Source of the DNA: Didymodactylos carnosus | Taxonomy: Eukaryota; Rotifera; Eurotatoria; Philodinida; Philodinidae | Length of the DNA stretch: 27,922 nucleotides | Direction: 5' to 3' | Assembly: GCA_905250885.1 (NCBI GenBank) | Contig: CAJNOQ010001856.1 | Coordinates: 1 to 27,922 of the forward strand | Shown here: positions 19,735-27,922 of the stretch, in pieces | How positions within the stretch are numbered: the first letter of the stretch is position 1 | Layout: each line of letters starts with the position of its first letter | Program-made: the position numbers and the translations under genes | The notes under the pieces: model-generated | What the model saw: only the letters and a program-made list of their open reading frames with translations | Database searches by the model: none | Told to the model about the DNA's origin: nothing

Positions 19735-20953
19735 AAAGTATGTTAGCTTTAATCGTGGGCAAAAACTGCATCAGATGAATTAACATAAAACTGATTTGAG
19801 CGTGGATCAATTTTGCCTCTTATCGTCCCCTGTCCTTTGAATTCTAATCATCATAAACCTATCTTGAAAAATTATTTCAATTTTTGTTGATAAAAAATTT
19901 GTCTACGTTAATGGTTAGTCTAATCTATTTGACTTCTTACTTTTTTTATCATTTGTCCTCATCTAGATCTTATCATATGTTTAGTAGATACCTTTTTATG
20001 GTTAAAGTTGAATCAGAAATACTAAAAGTCCGTATATCTTATCGTCCCCCGTCCTTTGAAGGCAATTTGTGCATAAAAATATAAGTGGAAGATATAAATT
20101 CTATAAAAATATTTTTAAAAAAGATGATTCCATGTTGACTGTTATGCCTCAGTACTCAAAACATCGTAGTACATAAAATATTCTACATAAAAAAAAGCTT
20201 TTGTACATTGACCTGCATCTTTGAAGTGTATATTCGATAGCCACTATGTCTATGATACGACTGAAGGTGCTCAATCGACGGCCTCACTGTTCAAAACCAT
20301 GCGAGGACATTGTAATTATCAACATTTTGGACGAATATAACATAAAGAATGCTCTCACTAATTTTTACAATATTACACTGTTTTTTTCAAATAAACATAT
20401 AATGTTAATCTTTTCTGTGTACATCATCATTCTTTACTGAACCATGACAATATTATTTTATGTGTATACTTTCCTTTCGAACCTATGCTCTTTTTTTCCT
20501 ACTCTTACTTGTTTATTACATTTTCTCTTTCTTTTCGTTCTTTTACTCAAGATTTGACAATTACTAGACAAAATGAATAAGAGAACACCATCATTTTTAC
20601 ATTATTATATTCGTCCTTAAATATTGGCGAAAGCAATGATTACTTTAATCAACTTTTCTCTATGTAAACAGTACAGAAGTATACTTCATGTCAGGTTAGT
20701 TAACGGTACATTTGCCAAATAAATAATTATTGTGAACAGGTAATAGCACACCCACTATTTAATATCAGTTAATTAATTATACTATTTCACGCAGCTATTT
20801 ATAACGTTGATTGAAATAGGGATGTGTATAAAACGATAAAGAAGCATCAATAATAATTGGCTAATGATAAAGTTCATCGTTAGTAGTACTACTACTTGAA
20901 AAACCATACATTTACGTATAGTTATAATTAAATTTGGTAAATTTAAAACAAAT

Positions 20954-21310
20954 TTGTTTGAGTTAAAAATAGGCTTACCGCAAGGTAGTTCTTTAAGCCC
21001 ATATTTATTTATAATTTTTCATTCAGATTTAGTAATCAAAGCAGGGGCGAATACAACTCATATTTTCGCGGATGATCTATCAATTTTGATAACTCCTCCA
21101 ATAAGTGTTAAACTACAGAAAATGTTGGATTATTTGAGTGAGCAAGGCTCTAAGATATGTGAGAGAATAAACGAGTACTCCATTCAATGGAAACAATCAC
21201 TTAACTTCTCGAAAACAGTGGGACAGTTATTCTATTCACAAGTAAAAAAACGTTGTAGTGATGTTTATAGTAACGGTGGTAAACTAAAAATGGTCTCCCA
21301 ATTTAAATAA
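20954..21310 (+). pseudogene. reverse transcriptase fragment (palm domain)
   Basis: This is the longest surviving open piece of the LINE, continuing in frame from about 20900. It contains the RT block GLPQGSSLSP and the metal-binding FADDL box, in which the two aspartates are intact. The piece ends at a premature stop in the region corresponding to the conserved segment after the palm. It has no credible start codon of its own and is not expected to make a functional enzyme. Confidence 0.85.
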
Positions 21311-21429
21311 CTAGATTTTATATGGACTATAACTCACCCTAAAACACACTGTTGAAAAATGTTTAGAAAATATAGATAAATCGTATTTTAAACTGAAATG
21401 GTTAAATAGAAATAGACAAATATCACCTA

Positions 21430-21831
21430 GTGTGCTACGATCGTGTTTTTTCGCTTACTCGTTCCCATTCTTTAGTTGGATATTTCCCTTCTCCGCTACT
21501 TCCACAAACGCAACAAGAATTATTCCTTAGAAAATATCGAGTGGGTCTTCGTATTATCTACAGATGTCATTTTATAAAGACTGAGGATATCTTTAAGGTC
21601 ATAAAAGAATCTACCCTGGTTCATTATATAAAAAAGTATATTTCTAGAAGGTTGTCAAAGTTATAGGAAACAGATTTGTATTCATCCTTCTTTTTTAACG
21701 ATCTATTTTTCTGGGAAAACTTTCATGAGGGGTCCTCAGAGTGTGGTCACCTTTTCTGTATGAGACGGGATAAAAAAATGATACGTAAGCGCGAATCTTC
21801 CCTCGATGAATGGTTAGAATTTGTTTGTTAA
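21430..21831 (+). pseudogene. C-terminal LINE ORF2 fragment
   Basis: This is a second open segment of the same element, in a different frame after a break near 21485. It contains a basic stretch typical of the region after the RT thumb. The TAG at 21664-21666 interrupts it. Reading on in the same frame gives further coding-like sequence with a Cys-x-His-x3-Cys cluster (about 21743-21762) up to TAA at 21829-21831. It is inactive. Confidence 0.65.
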
Positions 21832-22061
21832 AACAGAAACAAGGAATAATGTTTTATTATTTACTAGTGTTATTATTTTTTTCTGTTGTTCCTCTTTTTC
21901 CTGTGTTCTGTATACTCAGCCCTTTATCAGTAATATAAATGGCTCGTCGTTATATGTTGCTCAGTCTTATCCTTTTTTGTGATTATTCTTCGTATATTCT
22001 CTTATATTTGCAAGCGCTCCAGAGCGTGGACAATACACCCTCGCGTAATCAAAAAAAAAAA

Positions 22062-22790
22062 AATCTACCGTACTACTCGATAATAGCATCGCCGTTTTTC
22101 CACTGTATTCAATAATTACCTTACCTTGAGAATATGTATGACAGACATCACCGAAATAATTCGGTGATTCGATCTTTAGTAGTGGTCACCCATTCATTTA
22201 TTAATCGTCGTCCTAACGCTTAACCAGAGAAAAGACAAATTCATTGTCACAATTTCTTTATCAATCACGTGAGTTTAGTGCGGTTAAAGAAAGAAAGTGC
22301 TTTTTGATATTTTAAACTCGACTTGTTTGAACTAAATAAAGGACACCGTCCCGAAAAGTTGCTATAACTGCTGCCCGATGTTTTCATATTCTGAAGGCAT
22401 GATCAGACAGAACTGACTCTGGCGAACACGAATATGATTTATGAATGAGATCATCAACCATCGAATCTCTTCACTAAAACGATTTTTTCTCAATAACTAA
22501 ACAGTCTCTGCGATCAGGACTGGTTTTCATCGGCTCAGAAAACATTTCTACATAAACTGCAATCAAGTGGTGGTACAATACATCAGCTTTTGACAGAAAA
22601 AAAGTTGTCCCTTTTATGAGTGCACCTATTGTGGGCGGGTGACCACTTACATTAAGTGACAATTTTCTCCAAAATGAAAAAAAAACAAATTTGTCAGATC
22701 TACTCCCCTCCAGGTCTTTTCTCGCTAAATTCGTCTTTGTTCCCCAAAGATCTAATTTGGATGAAAGGTAATGATATTCGGATCATTTAA
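22062..22790. other. gene-free stretch between LINE and composite inverted repeat
   Basis: No gene is recognised. An 11-bp perfect inverted pair, AGTGGTCACCC at 22182-22192 and GGGTGACCACT at 22637-22647, might be the ends of an element of about 466 bp, but the flanks show no duplication. A small hairpin (CACCGAAATAATTCGGTG) lies at about 22150-22167. Confidence 0.35.
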
Positions 22791-23579
22791 CTTGCCGTCA
22801 AAATGTTTATTCGATATAAGAAAATAAAATAAAACCATACCAGAACAAGTTTTAGCATCACTTTATTACTGATCATTGTTTCCCTGCTGTTTAAAGCGTT
22901 TTCACAGCACGAAAAAATATCATTTTATTGTATTATCAATATTATTCAATATTAAGCCTATAATTGCTGCAGATATCATTAGTTCATCTCTGTTTCTTTA
23001 CGAGTTATAAGCATCTATGTCTGATCTTGCGTGAGAAATCTTGTTGCCTATGATCGATTTAGTGGTACGGCACATTTATCTCAAAGGGATCCTTCCAATT
23101 TTTCTGGAAACAAAATCGAGTAAATCCGTGTTGGATTAGAACCGACGATGAAAAACCTCACTGACTGACAGCTTCCAGGTAAAGCTCGTGATTACGTATT
23201 TCACGAACCTTACACAATAAGGGAACGAAGAAAAGTAGGTGAAACATCAAGGACTTTTCTTTGTTCAAATTTACAGTGCTGTCCTACGGATCCCCCTCGC
23301 CTTGTACCTATCAAATACAGGTGAAGAAATGCAGAATGGAGAAGAAAGTGTTAGTATTTTTCTATCGTAATTTTTTTGGGATTATCCCTTTGTTTTCAGA
23401 TATATTTACGTATAGAAATACTAGACTTTTCTAACGATTATATACAGATACGCATTTTTTCTGTATATGAATTAAAGAAAGGACACGCGTGTGATTGACA
23501 GTAGAGCAGATTAGAATAGTGCTTTCATTTCTTTTCCATTTTTCGTTCGTTCCGATCGTTCATATATGATGCATATATT

Positions 23580-24204
23580 CACTGGTCGACGTTCTTGTGG
23601 GTATTCTTGCAAGATTCTTGTCTCTTGCCATTTCAGACAAGAATCCTCAATTTTTGCTTGATAGATCAAATAAGATTCTTCTTTTAATTTTTTATTGATT
23701 TTTCATCTTTTTTCGTTAAAGATTTTTGACTGAAGTGTCAAGATTCGTTGACGATAAAATCACCAATTTGTTTTGTCGATTCTCGTGCTATACATAAGGT
23801 ACATAATATAGCTCAATACTATACATAGATGTCTTTAAAAAGTCTTTTAAATCTCAGGAGATTCTTGTTGAGAGACAATCGAGTCTTTACGTGTGCCTGT
23901 ATTGGCATCAGAGCGTCCAGTTCCTATATATATATATAAAGAAAAGACAAAAAATGGATTATATATGCATTCTATTTGTTTGCAAGATTTTTTAAAGAAT
24001 TGCAGACAAGATTCTTGCAGGAAATCGCTTTCTAGTGCGTTCAGACAAGAATCCGTCTCGCGATTCTTGTATGAATTCACAAGAAAGCGATTTCCTGCAA
24101 GGTTCTTGTGATAAAAATACATGTAAAATATTTTACAAGATACTTGCCTGAAATGCCAAGAAATAAGAATCTTGGAAGAATACCCACAAGAACGTCGACC
24201 AGTG
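23580..24204. mobile_element. CACTG-ended non-autonomous DNA element, 625 bp
   Basis: The ends share an exact inverted repeat of 29 bp beginning CACTGGTCGACGTTCTTG, and similarity continues to about 65 bp. The interior repeats AAGATTCTTG or CAAGAATC many times on both strands. It also holds an inner inverted pair around GCAGGAAATCGCTTTCT (about 24016 and 24087). CACTR termini are characteristic of the CMC (CACTA, Mirage, Chapaev) group, so that assignment is possible. The flanks share only TT, which is weak evidence for a target duplication. There is no transposase gene. Confidence 0.7.
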
Positions 24205-24429
24205 TTGCTCTAGATGGAGAAAAAAGAAACAAAACGAAAAAATTTATATGAGGAAGAGAACATAACGAAGTGATAAGAAACATGCCACGTGATATAACGA
24301 TGATCGTTTGACAGCAACAAATTTGTTATGCATTGTGATGTGGCATCTTCACCACATCCTGGAGCAAAGGAAATTCGTTGTGATACAGTGTGCGATGCAA
24401 AATAAGCTTTTTCTAGGCACTCTTTCATA

Positions 24430-24665
24430 GAAATGCGTATCTAATTAGCATCTTTTCCGGCAGGGCAAAATTTCTGAAAATGGCAGCGGTGCGCATGTTT
24501 TTGGCATCTGTCCGACATTTTTCTGCAGGAATGCGCATCCACTTGGCATTTTCTTGGTAGAGATGCGCAGGGATGCTGAAAATGGCAGGGATGAGCATCC
24601 ATTTGGCATTTTCTTGGTAGAGGTGCGCAGAGATGCCGGATCTGGTAGCCCTGCGCACCCCTGCT
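24430..24665. repeat. degenerate 60-bp minisatellite, GC-richer than surroundings
   Basis: Two adjacent units start at 24541 and 24601 with CTTGGCATT or TTTGGCATT followed by TTCTTGGTAGAG, exactly 60 bp apart. More diverged units with GATGCGCA or ATGCGCATCC and AAAATGGCAG extend upstream to about 24430. The minus-strand open frame at 24425-24739 simply reads through the repeat, giving duplicated peptide segments, and is not a gene. Confidence 0.7.
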
Positions 24666-24772
24666 ATTTTGGATTCTGTAATGTTTGTTTTTTCTAGGGC
24701 AGTACTAAATTTGAAAAAAGAAAAGTCTGATGTTTTCATCTACTTTTCTTTGAACCAAATACAAAAGTTCGT

Positions 24773-24972
24773 ACCTTCCTTCACACACACACACACATAC
24801 CATATTTGTCACTTCTCTCTTTTACCATATCCATTTTTTTTTCCTTTTTGTGTAACTTTTATATCCTTTTTATCATTCTCTCTTGTTCGCTCTTTGTATT
24901 CACTATATTGGGAATCGAGATCTATAATGCCCAGGCGATTGATCTCTAATAAATGCTTAAATCAAAGTTCGT
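24773..24972. mobile_element. 191-bp insertion with 9-bp direct repeat, SINE-like
   Basis: Compared with the uninterrupted copy at 25075-25216, the inverted module at 24700-25040 carries extra sequence bounded by the direct repeat AAAGTTCGT (24764-24772 and 24964-24972). The insert has no inverted ends, contains an (AC)n tract near 24782-24796 and has T-rich runs. On the minus strand GATCTCGATTCCC faintly resembles a polymerase III box B. A retroposed SINE on the minus strand ending in a (GT)n-type tail would explain this, but a 9-bp target duplication could also come from other mechanisms. Confidence 0.6.
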
Positions 24973-25258
24973 TCCTTTACTGCGTAAGGTCCGTAAAATA
25001 TATAATCATAGGCTTTATCTGGAAGCTGTCAATCAGCTTCGTGATTTTTTACGCACTTTACTCCATATTTTCACAGAGCTGACTGACAGCTTCCACGTTG
25101 AAAAGCAGATGATTACATATTTCACGGACGTTACTCAATCAGTGAACGAACTTTTGTATGTGGTTCAGAGAAAAGTAGGTGAAAACATCAGACTTTTCTT
25201 TTTTCAAATTTACAGTGAGTTAACGAGAAATAAATGGATATTATAAACTATAGTACAG

Positions 25259-25305
25259 TGGTCTAGTGTAGCGAAGGTGAAATTTTTCGTCGCTGGTTCT
25301 AATCC
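25259..25305 (+). pseudogene. tRNA-like box A/box B relic
   Basis: TGGTCTAGTGTA (from 25259) resembles the D-arm box A of tRNA-Glu/Asp-type genes, and GGTTCTAATCC (25295-25305) fits box B. The spacing is about 8 bases shorter than in a real tRNA and no cloverleaf can be closed. The inverted partner near 23125-23145 keeps the box B-like part but not box A. It could be a SINE head within the repeat arm or coincidence. Confidence 0.35.
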
Positions 25306-25701
25306 GACACGGATTAGCTTGATTTTTGGACCCATTTGAAATAAATGTGCCGTGCCACTAAATCGACCATAGGCAACAAGATTTCTCACGTAATAACGAT
25401 CAGACACAGATGCTTATAACTCGTAAAGAACCAGAGATGAAGCAACGATATCTGCAGCAATTATAGGCTTAATATTGATAAACATTCATGGGACGTTTGA
25501 AAATGTTTGATCATACCTAAAACCATTTATTTTACTCACACGTTACCACATTAGTCAGAATCACTTGTATTCGAGTTTTGGTAACTAACCAAAAATGTTT
25601 AAATTCAAATATCAATTTGTGTGTAACAGTCATGTGTTTTAATTAACGATTACCGCATCAAAAGGTACAATAAAATTATATTTTTTCGTGCTATGAAATA
25701 G

Positions 25702-25709
25702 CGTTAAAC
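25702..25709 (+). repeat. 8-bp target-site duplication, left
   Basis: CGTTAAAC lies immediately left of the hAT-type element and is repeated exactly at 26388-26395 on its right. The unoccupied partner arm at about 22889-22900 has a single related site, TTTAAAGCG on the plus strand. Confidence 0.9.
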
Positions 25710-26387
25710 TAGAGCCCTGCAGATTAAATCTAATCTAACCTAACCTAACCTTAGTTTAAATTTAAGTTATGAAATTTTTTATAGGTTAAATTGTAGATTA
25801 CGTCATTGATAACCTATTTTTAACCTAAAGGAAAAAATCGATTTTGAACGACCGTATTAAAACAGCCAACAGTTTGAGTAATAAAGCGTAGTCCGAGTAG
25901 AATTTTATCGATTGAGGATCAAGTTCAGACTGAGATTCTCTAGTTTAAACTGAAAAATAGCACAATCAAAAACGGAAGTACAGAGAAAAAACTTCCGTTT
26001 GCTAAAAATAGATGGCAAATACACAACAATAACCTTCGTAGCATCGAGAGCCTAAAGTGAAATTCTGATCTACTCTTAAGAGGGTCTCCCTATTCAGAAA
26101 GCTATTTTCCAAAGATTGCATTAAAGAATAAAAGACTCAACCGATTCATTTCTATATCCATATAAAATGTAATTTATTTTGTATAAACTTACCTTTCAGA
26201 CGGTTTTTAGATAAAAAAACAATAACTATATGAAACAAAGCTGAAGTTTGGGCTTCTGAAACCAGATTTTGGGAAGAAATTGCAAAATGTTGTATTAGGT
26301 TAACCTAGGTTAGGTTAGGTTTAGGTTGTGAAAATTTTTATAGGTTAGGTTATAAGTTATCAAAAAATCGTAACCTGCAGGGCTCTA
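25710..26387. mobile_element. hAT-type MITE, 678 bp, perfect 8-bp target duplication
   Basis: The ends are a perfect 13-bp inverted repeat, TAGAGCCCTGCAG and CTGCAGGGCTCTA. They are flanked by the exact 8-bp duplication CGTTAAAC (25702-25709, 26388-26395). An 8-bp duplication with a TAGAG-like terminus is the signature of the hAT superfamily. Just inside each end lie clusters of TAACC or GGTTA units (25735-25760 and 26298-26352), suitable as subterminal transposase-binding sites. There is no ORF of note, so it is non-autonomous. The inverted partner arm at 22791-23160 lacks it, giving an empty site that confirms the insertion. Confidence 0.93.
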
Positions 26388-26395
26388 CGTTAAAC
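26388..26395 (+). repeat. 8-bp target-site duplication, right
   Basis: CGTTAAAC is the exact second copy of the duplication, followed by AGCAG, which continues the repeat arm as in the empty partner site. Confidence 0.9.
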
Positions 26396-26494
26396 AGCAG
26401 AGAAACAATGGTCAGTAATAAAGTGATGCTAAGACTTGTTCTGGTATGATTTTATTTTGGTTCCTTATATCGAATAAACACTCTGACGCCAAGG

Positions 26495-27738
26495 TACATG
26501 ACTTTTAAGTCATATGTGTGATAACGAGATATTTTCCGCATTTTAGTTTAGATTGTGGTCGCCAAAAATAAGAAGATTTAACCGTTGTAGACTGGATAAA
26601 TGAAACAGCCATAGGAGAGAAATGAGGTTTATTACTCATTAGAATATATAATATACAGTGCGATTATTAATTAATGTTTTTAAAAAATTATTTATCTGAC
26701 GTGTCGAATCTATTAATTCATGATATATAAACTAGATTGCATTTGTGTTACACAGAAGTTGCGATGTCGACAGACATTGCATTCTAGTTATTACTCCATA
26801 ACTAGTTTCCACCTCAGTGCACGTAGAGGTTACAAAAAATAATGATTCATGTTTAATATCAATCACATAGACTTGAAGAACATAAGGAAAAGAGACAGAG
26901 AGAATTATATCTCCTCTCAATAGCAAATGGCTCTGGACAATCAACTCTTATAAATATACGAAAAGTTTCTAAGTCCAAAATACATTTTTGTTCCACTTAT
27001 GGTGCTTACGACGCCTAATCTGAACTTTTGTTTAAAAATAGAACGTGCAACTAGCAATCTGCACTACAAAGAGAATATCCTTCCGTTTCCAGAAGTTTTC
27101 TAGTAGTTCTCTAGATCACGCGGCTCACATCTTGTAAAAAAATGTGATAAACAAAAAATAAAAAGCAAAATTCCCTGTAAAAACTCATAAATGCTTGTTG
27201 CTTAATAAAGCATAATGTTATTATCAAAGTTAGAAAGTACACATATGAATGATCAGCTGTAAAACATATGTAGATATATAAATATGAGAGAGAAGAAGAA
27301 CACGAGTATGCACAGATTAGATAACTTAGGAAAAGAGACAAAAAGAAAAGATAAAGACCAAAATCATTTTTGTTTTCTCATGCTACTGATCCTATTTAAA
27401 TCCCTACTAGATATATGAAGAGTGTTATTGCACTTAAATTGAGGAGAGTTTTCTAGTTTAGCTAAAGACTTACCTACTATGCAAAAGGTATTCTACTAGA
27501 AGATCGTGAACATGATAAACTGTTTAGTGGATATATGAACCGAAATTATATATATACTGGTTAGGGAGTCAGACAAAGTAAATATAACAATTTTGAAAAA
27601 TTTTTCTCTGTATCACATGTAGGTATATCGCTACTTGTAGGTATAAAAGTCAGTTTCACTTCTCTTATATATCAACCGCAGTTGATGATATTTCATCAAT
27701 ATAAACTGCTATAATAATAAAGAAAATAAATGATTGGT
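26495..27738. other. gene-free AT-rich stretch
   Basis: No gene, structured repeat or RNA was recognised. The short minus-strand frames at 26732-26944 and 27111-27341 have no domains and no splice partners. The second is hydrophobic only because of AT-rich codons. Confidence 0.4.
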
Positions 27739-27922
27739 ATAACAACACAATAAATATACTATATAAGAAATCTATCTCTCGAAACGCGGAATCTATTTTA
27801 ATAGAGCCAAATTTTGAAGACATTGAAGGATCCTTCAATGTCTTCAAAATTTGGCTCTATTAAAATAGATTGCGCGTTTCGAGAGCTAGATTTCTTATAT
27901 AGTATATTTTTTGTGTTGTTAT
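27739..27922. repeat. 184-bp near-perfect palindrome at the window end
   Basis: The two 92-bp halves are inverted copies centred between 27830 and 27831 on GAAGGATCCTTC, with no loop. They differ at only about four positions (for example CGCGGAATC against CGCGCAATC, and CTATCTC against CTAGCTC). The palindrome runs exactly to the last base of the window and may extend beyond it. It could be a foldback MITE or a chromosomal palindrome. The minus-strand frame at 27665-27847 falls mostly inside it and is not a gene. Confidence 0.88.

Larger units (their letters stand above)
18178..20043. mobile_element. 1.87-kb foldback element with about 310-bp arms
   Basis: The left arm 18178-18490 and right arm 19738-20043 are inverted copies, about 90% or more identical. 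Landmarks include TTTTAGTATT, CTACTAAACATATGATAAG, AATAGATTAGACTAACCATT and GGACAGGGGACGATAAGAGG. The loop of about 1.25 kb holds 176-bp tandem repeats and a second palindrome, but no transposase. The motif CTTATCGTCCCC followed by GTCCTTTGAA occurs once more immediately beyond the right arm (about 20038-20059), so that end appears partly duplicated. No target duplication was identified and the superfamily is unknown. Confidence 0.8.
20900..22061 (+). mobile_element. 5'-truncated, decayed LINE-type retrotransposon
   Basis: The copy encodes the middle and end of a non-LTR reverse transcriptase. The GLPQGSSLSPYLF motif and the catalytic FADDL box (at about 21066-21080) are clear, followed by thumb-like sequence containing WKQSLNFSKTV. 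A stop at 21308-21310, frameshifts near 21330 and 21485, and a stop at 21664-21666 interrupt it. In-frame coding similarity resumes to a terminal TAA at 21829-21831. About 220 bp of presumed 3' UTR end in a 13-A run (22049-22061), typical of target-primed insertion. Upstream of 20900 the frame is closed, so the endonuclease and RT fingers are missing. It is dead, and the clade is not assigned with confidence. Confidence 0.85.
22791..26494. repeat. large composite inverted repeat with nested insertions
   Basis: The left arm 22791-23160 reappears inverted as 25275-26494. The right copy is longer because it carries an insertion of about 183 bp (about 25482-25663) and the hAT-type MITE (25710-26395 with its duplication). 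Inside lie three copies of a second module of about 120-140 bp running from a GACTGACAGCTTCC block to AAATTTACAG: 23163-23277 (+), 25075-25216 (+) and 24700-25040 (-, itself interrupted). The last two form a palindrome with a 34-bp loop. The central part holds the CACTG-ended element and a minisatellite. No protein gene is found. Confidence 0.75.

Noticed and set aside
22182..22647. Element with AGTGGTCACCC ends
   Set aside because: The 11-bp ends are perfect, but the flanks show no duplication and similarity stops at once.
24425..24739. 104-codon minus-strand frame with duplicated peptide
   Set aside because: The duplication is the 60-bp minisatellite read in frame; no independent evidence for a gene.
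24633..25246. Plus-strand frames of 149 and 97 codons
   Set aside because: They run through the palindromic module and the SINE-like insert, overlap each other, and contain no domain.
27665..27847. 60-codon minus-strand frame at the window end
   Set aside because: It overlaps one half of the terminal palindrome and has no domain.

Overview
The window is eukaryotic DNA, almost certainly from a small invertebrate animal. It is AT-rich and has spliced genes with GT-AG introns. Its two recognisable host genes are a mu-class glutathione S-transferase and a KDM4-type JmjN/JmjC histone demethylase. There is no operon structure, no ribosome-binding-site logic, and no CRISPR array, rRNA or intact tRNA. 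A bdelloid rotifer such as Rotaria is my best guess from the AT-rich codon use, compact genes and repeat style, but nothing in the sequence proves it.

Genes. (1) 6880-7644 (+) is a complete, uninterrupted 254-residue mu-class GST with intact glutathione-binding residues and an unusual Lys/Glu-rich C-terminal tail. (2) 12853-17851 (-) is a three-exon gene for a 518-residue protein. It has a JmjN domain, a JmjC domain with every Fe(II), 2-oxoglutarate and structural-zinc ligand of KDM4 in place, a long glutamine tract, and at the C-terminus a Gag-like CCHC zinc knuckle in place of the usual PHD/Tudor modules. (3) 20900-22061 (+) is a decayed, 5'-truncated LINE-type retrotransposon with RT motifs, internal breaks and an A tail.

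Everything else is dominated by non-autonomous DNA transposons and palindromes, often identifiable from their ends and target-site duplications. They include a TA-flanked mariner-type MITE (1526-1911), a TTAA-flanked piggyBac-type MITE (9712-9948) and a hAT-type MITE with a perfect 8-bp duplication (25710-26387). A 62-bp miniature relative of the hAT ends lies at 839-900, and a CACTG-ended element at 23580-24204. Foldback elements lie at 1193-1486, 4219-4661, 11217-11783, 16193-16870 and 18178-20043. A large composite inverted repeat spans 22791-26494. A 495-bp repeat is present in two inverted copies (7756-8250 and 15541-16040), one just downstream of the GST and one inside the KDM4 intron. 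The window ends in a nearly perfect 184-bp palindrome.

Layout: 1-6500 repeats and gene-free DNA; 6500-7750 GST; 7750-12850 repeats; 12853-17851 KDM4-like gene with a repeat-filled 3.1-kb intron; 18178-20043 large foldback with 176-bp tandem repeats; 20900-22061 LINE; 22791-26494 composite inverted repeat carrying nested insertions; 26500-27738 featureless; 27739-27922 palindrome. The two host genes show no functional link. The window's most distinctive points are the demethylase with the zinc-knuckle tail and a natural filled-site/empty-site pair for the hAT element.
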